This document shows, piece by piece, positions 61,250 to 64,000 of a stretch of DNA of 64,000 bases. Every line of letters begins with the position of its first letter. Within the stretch, counting starts at the first letter, position 1. Below the pieces are notes generated by a model. It was not told where the DNA came from and made no database searches. It worked only from the letters and a program-made list of their open reading frames with translations. Source of the DNA: Scandinavium sp036271055. GTDB lineage: Bacteria > Pseudomonadota > Gammaproteobacteria > Enterobacterales > Enterobacteriaceae. The position numbers and the translations under genes are program-made. The stretch covers positions 441,618 through 505,617 of the forward strand of contig NZ_DATBBJ010000073.1 of NCBI RefSeq assembly GCF_036271055.1. Direction: 5' to 3'.

Positions 61250-61519
61250 ATGCCAGATTACTGCTTTTTCCAAAAAGGTCAGAAAGTTATTGTGCTGGAA
61301 CGCTCTGCCACTGACAAAGCTTCTCAATTGACAGCAGAGGGTTATGAAAGACAGTTTGAAGAGGTTTACGCCGCAAATGAAGAAAACGCACTTTCTCGTT
61401 TCGTGGATATTCGCAGAAATAACAAGATAGACCGCAATAACTTTCTTGCTGGTGCAGGCACTATGCCCCTGATCGGATTTTTAGCAGCAGCGTTGGCTTC
61501 TTTATTTCGAAAGAAGTAA
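61250..61519 (+). CDS. Unknown protein with C-terminal membrane anchor
   Basis: 89 residues. MPDYCFFQKGQKVIVLERSA begins a soluble part of about 60 residues, then GTMPLIGFLAAALASLFRKK is a tail-anchor-like helix ending in basic residues. No signal at the N-terminus. AGGGGATACG precedes the start. The family is not known to me. It lies between the symE-like gene and an IS3 remnant. Confidence 0.55.
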   Translation: MPDYCFFQKGQKVIVLERSATDKASQLTAEGYERQFEEVYAANEENALSRFVDIRRNNKIDRNNFLAGAGTMPLIGFLAAALASLFRKK

Positions 61520-61967
61520 GCCTAACGACGATTACACATGAACTCTGAACTGTCCCTTAAAGCGAGCTGGTCTGCTGTGAGCGAGGTGCGGAAGTTCGCA
61601 GTTTTGTTACAACCAGGTGAAGGTATCACTAACTCCGCCGTTTATTAAAAAATGGGGGCAGATCATAAGGGTTTTTTGACGGAATTCAGGTGTGTGCTGA
61701 TTGCGGTTTTTTTGGAATTGATGCTGGTTTTGTCATGAGTCACCTCTGGTAGAAAGTTTACTCACTTAGTCGCGTGTCCACTATTCACGGGTAAGATTGT
61801 ACTGCTATTTTTCAGATTCTCGCCCCACGAAATAAGAATGGTAACCCCTGAAGATAATCATACATTATTACTATTTCCAGAATACTAAGGGATCATATTC
61901 TAAGTAAATGCACAATGTCACTCAATAGCGTTCAATAATTTCCTTAACTGCCTACGAGGTTCAAATC
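61520..61967. other. Gene-free stretch with IS debris
   Basis: 448 bases without an intact gene. The central part (about 61655-61798) is the decayed end of an IS3-family element; the rest is AT-rich and holds upstream sequence of the next small gene. Confidence 0.5.
61655..61798 (-). mobile_element. Remnant of an IS3-family insertion sequence (left end and start of orfA)
   Basis: On the minus strand from 61798 a terminal-repeat-like TCTTACCCGTGAATAGTGGA is followed by GAGGTGACTC and an ATG at 61736 coding MTKPASIPKKPQSAHT, which I recall as the first residues of IS3-type OrfA. A frameshift and stop follow at once, after which the other frame reads TPEFRQKTL. Only about 140 bases are left and the element cannot move. 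Confidence 0.6.
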
Positions 61968-62159
61968 ATGAAAAATAAGAAACTAACTCCACAAGATGAT
62001 TCTGTTCAGATTGAAATGACAAGCGTTTCAGATGTATTTCAAGAATTAAACTTAAGTTTAAATAAAGTACCTACACCTGAGTGGTTTTGCCAGAATTACG
62101 ATGAAATCATGGCTAAACTGGATAAGGTTATTGCCCGAACAGGAAGAGTTTATTTTTAG
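61968..62159 (+). CDS. Small AT-rich ORF, unknown
   Basis: 63 residues: a polar N-terminus (MKNKKLTPQDDSVQIEMTSV) and a helical acidic/hydrophobic part ending KVIARTGRVYF. GAGGTTCAAATC precedes the ATG. No domain recognised. Upstream of, and 94 bases from, the DUF1353 gene, with which it shares low GC; it may be part of that unit. Confidence 0.45.
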   Translation: MKNKKLTPQDDSVQIEMTSVSDVFQELNLSLNKVPTPEWFCQNYDEIMAKLDKVIARTGRVYF

Positions 62160-62253
62160 ATAAAATAACCACAACACTCCAACTCATTAAGGAATTGCTT
62201 AAAATACTTAAACCAGTGGTATGTAAAACAGAATAAATTTAAAGGGGTTTAAC

Positions 62254-62832
62254 ATGTCAAATTTTGGAAAATTCCCAAACCCGGTTTCTACTTTATGGAT
62301 GAACGAAACCGGACCAAACAGGAATATGAAACTAAATGAAGATGTCTCCTATACTGATCCTTCGGGAAGAGAATGGAAAGCCAGTAAAGGAGATATCATT
62401 AATGGAGCCAGTATCCCGCAGGCACTCTGGTCAACTATAGGATCTCCATATATTGGTGATTACAGAGATGCATCGGTCCTCCATGATGTCGCATGCAATA
62501 CACCGGGGGTCAACAGAAAAGAGGCCGACAATATGTTCTACTATGCATGCTTATGCAAAGGATGTAGTTATTTCAGAGCTCGTGTTTTTTACTTGGGAGT
62601 CCGTATCGGTGCCTGGGCATCACTAAGCCTCACGTCAGATGAAGATACTTTCAGGGGCGAATTTTTTTCGTATGATGATCCCAAAATCCTTTCAACTAAT
62701 GACCAAATTATATTAATGAAACTCAAGGAAATAGGAACAAACCTTTGGGCAATGAGTGATGATACAACACCAGAAGATATGGATACAGTTATCGAAAAAC
62801 ATTTAATTCTTACAGAAGTAAAATATCTCTAG
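62254..62832 (+). CDS. DUF1353-domain protein
   Basis: 192 residues. The DUF1353 core (about 30-120) is visible as GDIINGASIPQALWSTIGSP, then YIGDYRDASVLHDVACNTPG and EADNMFYYACLCKG with cysteines, and a conserved HD pair. No signal peptide, AT-rich coding. RBS AAAGGGG. DUF1353 proteins are common in phages and mobile islands and have no proven activity; the HD pair suggests a metal or hydrolase site (inference). A cell-wall-type lipoprotein gene follows 106 bases on. Confidence 0.75.
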   Translation: MSNFGKFPNPVSTLWMNETGPNRNMKLNEDVSYTDPSGREWKASKGDIINGASIPQALWSTIGSPYIGDYRDASVLHDVACNTPGVNRKEADNMFYYACLCKGCSYFRARVFYLGVRIGAWASLSLTSDEDTFRGEFFSYDDPKILSTNDQIILMKLKEIGTNLWAMSDDTTPEDMDTVIEKHLILTEVKYL

Positions 62833-62938
62833 CAAAATGCATTAAGCTCCCGGTCTACTTGCAATCCTTGTAGCTAATGCCGCTCCTCCGCCTGTACCGC
62901 AATGCGAAAGAACCGCTGAGAACGAGGGCAATAAAAAA

Positions 62939-63808
62939 ATGAAAGCTATCAATAAGTTCATCCGAAAAAAACCTAAGGTAGCAGTATTAACTGCCCGCAT
63001 ATTTCTGCTACTGGGGTTGCTTTCGCTCGTCAGTTCCTGCATGCAATCTGCACATATTGCTAATCAGGAGGATCGTATACTTACGCCGGATTTTCAGGAC
63101 ACCTTTGATATCCCACCTCCCACGGACGGTTCGACCGGGAGAACTATACAGCTGTGGTCGACTTCGTATCATACAACACAGCCCATCACGGATAAAAACG
63201 GCGTTCCATTCCGGGATATTAATGGTGTCCCGATATCAGATAATGTCAGCAAGAAAGACTGGTGCCTGGGTGCTCAGGAAGGATCAATCAAAATAACCTT
63301 TAATGGAAAGGACATAAGAATCACAGATGGGGGAGTCTTTAATTCAAAACGATCATATTCCATCGATTGTGCCTCAGAGTTAGGAAGTAAAGATTATGAT
63401 TCTTATAGCCGCAGTTATCATTTAAAAACTAACGCTCCGTTTGGATTGGGAATTTATGATTACTTTCTGGTTCCGTACCGGAGCATTGCTGTCCATGTTA
63501 ATAACAATGATGCTTTAAAATTAAAAAGAGGAGATGTGCTTTATATTAAGGAAGTTACTAACAATATAGTCACAGATCCCTATACGGGTAAGAAATTCAA
63601 GCATGATGGATATTTTTTTGTCGCAGATGTTGGTGGCAAAGTTAAGGATAACCATGCGGATACCTTTTGTGGCTTCAAAGACGACTGCCTTCCACCGTTT
63701 ACAGGCGGAAGTAATAAAACTCATGTACTGTCTACAGCTCTGATTATCACTGACCCGGCAATTATAGAAAAACTAAAAAAAATGCACTTAAAATCCAGTT
63801 ACAGATAG
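62939..63808 (+). CDS. Lipoprotein with 3D (Asp-Asp-Asp) domain
   Basis: 289 residues. The N-terminus has a long lysine-rich start, then LLGLLSLVSSC with a lipobox (VSSC, Cys34). The C-terminal half holds a 3D domain as in MltA and firmicute cell-wall enzymes: IQLWSTSYHTTQ opens it, DVLYIKEV and FFVADVGGKVKDNHADTFCG give its aspartates. A cell-wall glycan-cleaving (lytic transglycosylase-like) role at the outer membrane or periplasm is plausible but unproven. It is AT-rich and adjacent to DUF1353. Confidence 0.72.
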   Translation: MKAINKFIRKKPKVAVLTARIFLLLGLLSLVSSCMQSAHIANQEDRILTPDFQDTFDIPPPTDGSTGRTIQLWSTSYHTTQPITDKNGVPFRDINGVPISDNVSKKDWCLGAQEGSIKITFNGKDIRITDGGVFNSKRSYSIDCASELGSKDYDSYSRSYHLKTNAPFGLGIYDYFLVPYRSIAVHVNNNDALKLKRGDVLYIKEVTNNIVTDPYTGKKFKHDGYFFVADVGGKVKDNHADTFCGFKDDCLPPFTGGSNKTHVLSTALIITDPAIIEKLKKMHLKSSYR

Positions 63809-63860
63809 TGGCGGGTACAACATGGGCTCCGTTTGGGAAACGGAATTTATGGTCACTCCC

Positions 63861-64000
63861 GAGACTGTAATTAAAATTGTGTAATTGCCTGTTTTTGATA
63901 TGTTCACTCCACTCACGGAGACAGGCAAATTATGGACGAAAAGAAACTTAAAGCTCTTGCGGCTGAACTGGCTAAAGGCATTAAAACCGAAGCCGATCTC
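63861..64000 (+). mobile_element. IS256-family insertion sequence, left end (cut by window edge)
   Basis: Starts with GAGACTGTAATTAAAATTGT at 63861, which looks like the terminal repeat of IS256-type elements of Yersinia/E. coli (IS285 group, from memory), 71 bases ahead of a transposase start. The right end lies outside the window. It abuts the 3D-lipoprotein cassette with a small stem (CCGTTT/AAACGG, 63829-63843) between. Confidence 0.75.
63932..64000 (+). CDS. IS256-family transposase, N-terminal fragment
   Basis: From ATG 63932 the frame stays open to the window edge and codes MDEKKLKALAAELAKGIKTE followed by ADL, the well-known start of IS285-type (IS256 family) transposases. The DDE catalytic domain lies outside. 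Only 23 residues are visible. Confidence 0.82.
   Translation, partial: MDEKKLKALAAELAKGIKTEADL

Overview
The window is a piece of an Enterobacteriaceae chromosome. Most of it keeps the gene order of the E. coli K-12 stretch sad-ptrR / sotB-marC-marRAB-eamA-ydeE / mgtS-dcp-ydfG-rspR / ynfB-speG-ynfC-ynfD-ynfE-dmsD / clcB-bioD2-mlc-ynfL-ynfM-asr-ydgU-ydgD-mdtJI-tqsA, and many proteins look nearly identical to their E. coli or Salmonella counterparts. Extra genes (a urea ABC transporter, the Salmonella-type OsmU osmoprotectant transporter, an M32 carboxypeptidase, a CHASE4-GGDEF-EAL protein) point to the Enterobacter/Kosakonia/Citrobacter/Klebsiella side of the family. The species cannot be fixed from this sequence alone.

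Layout. 0-9 kb: end of a chemoreceptor gene, sad and its regulator ptrR, two tandem PhzF paralogues, a hicAB locus whose toxin has lost its core, sotB, and a small tautomerase/carboxymuconolactone-decarboxylase operon with a divergent LysR regulator. 9-15 kb: marC and marRAB with a fully recognisable marO, eamA, ydeE, and an XRE regulator divergent from an SDR-type enzyme. 15-22 kb: urtABCDE (read right to left) behind a sigma-54 type promoter, then a MetE-C-like methyltransferase and a rhodanese. 22.6-23.5 kb: an AT-rich two-gene cassette resembling a T6SS amidase effector and its periplasmic immunity protein, lying between the rhodanese and ftrA genes. 24.6-25.8 kb: mgtS and an MgrR-like sRNA, facing each other, each behind a predicted PhoP box. 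26-36 kb: dcp, ydfG, rspR, and a sugar-acid block (ydfI, GPH transporter, manD/rspA, ACS-type transporter) in which a 14-bp motif recurs in front of the transcription units. 36-45.5 kb: ynfB, speG, ynfC, ynfD, ynfE without ynfFGH, dmsD, and the OsmU operon. 45.5-59.2 kb: clcB, bioD2, mlc, ynfL, ynfM, carboxypeptidase, asr, ydgU, ydgD, a c-di-GMP enzyme, mdtJI and tqsA.

59.2-64 kb is accessory DNA sitting where E. coli has pntAB next to tqsA. It holds a HigB/NadS-type toxin-antitoxin pair with twin operators, a SymE-like toxin behind two adjacent LexA boxes, unknown small genes, a decayed IS3-family fragment, an AT-rich pair (DUF1353 protein plus a 3D-domain lipoprotein), and the left end of an IS256-family element that runs out of the window. 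The DUF1353/3D-lipoprotein pair and the orphan amidase/immunity cassette are the best candidates for little-described systems here.
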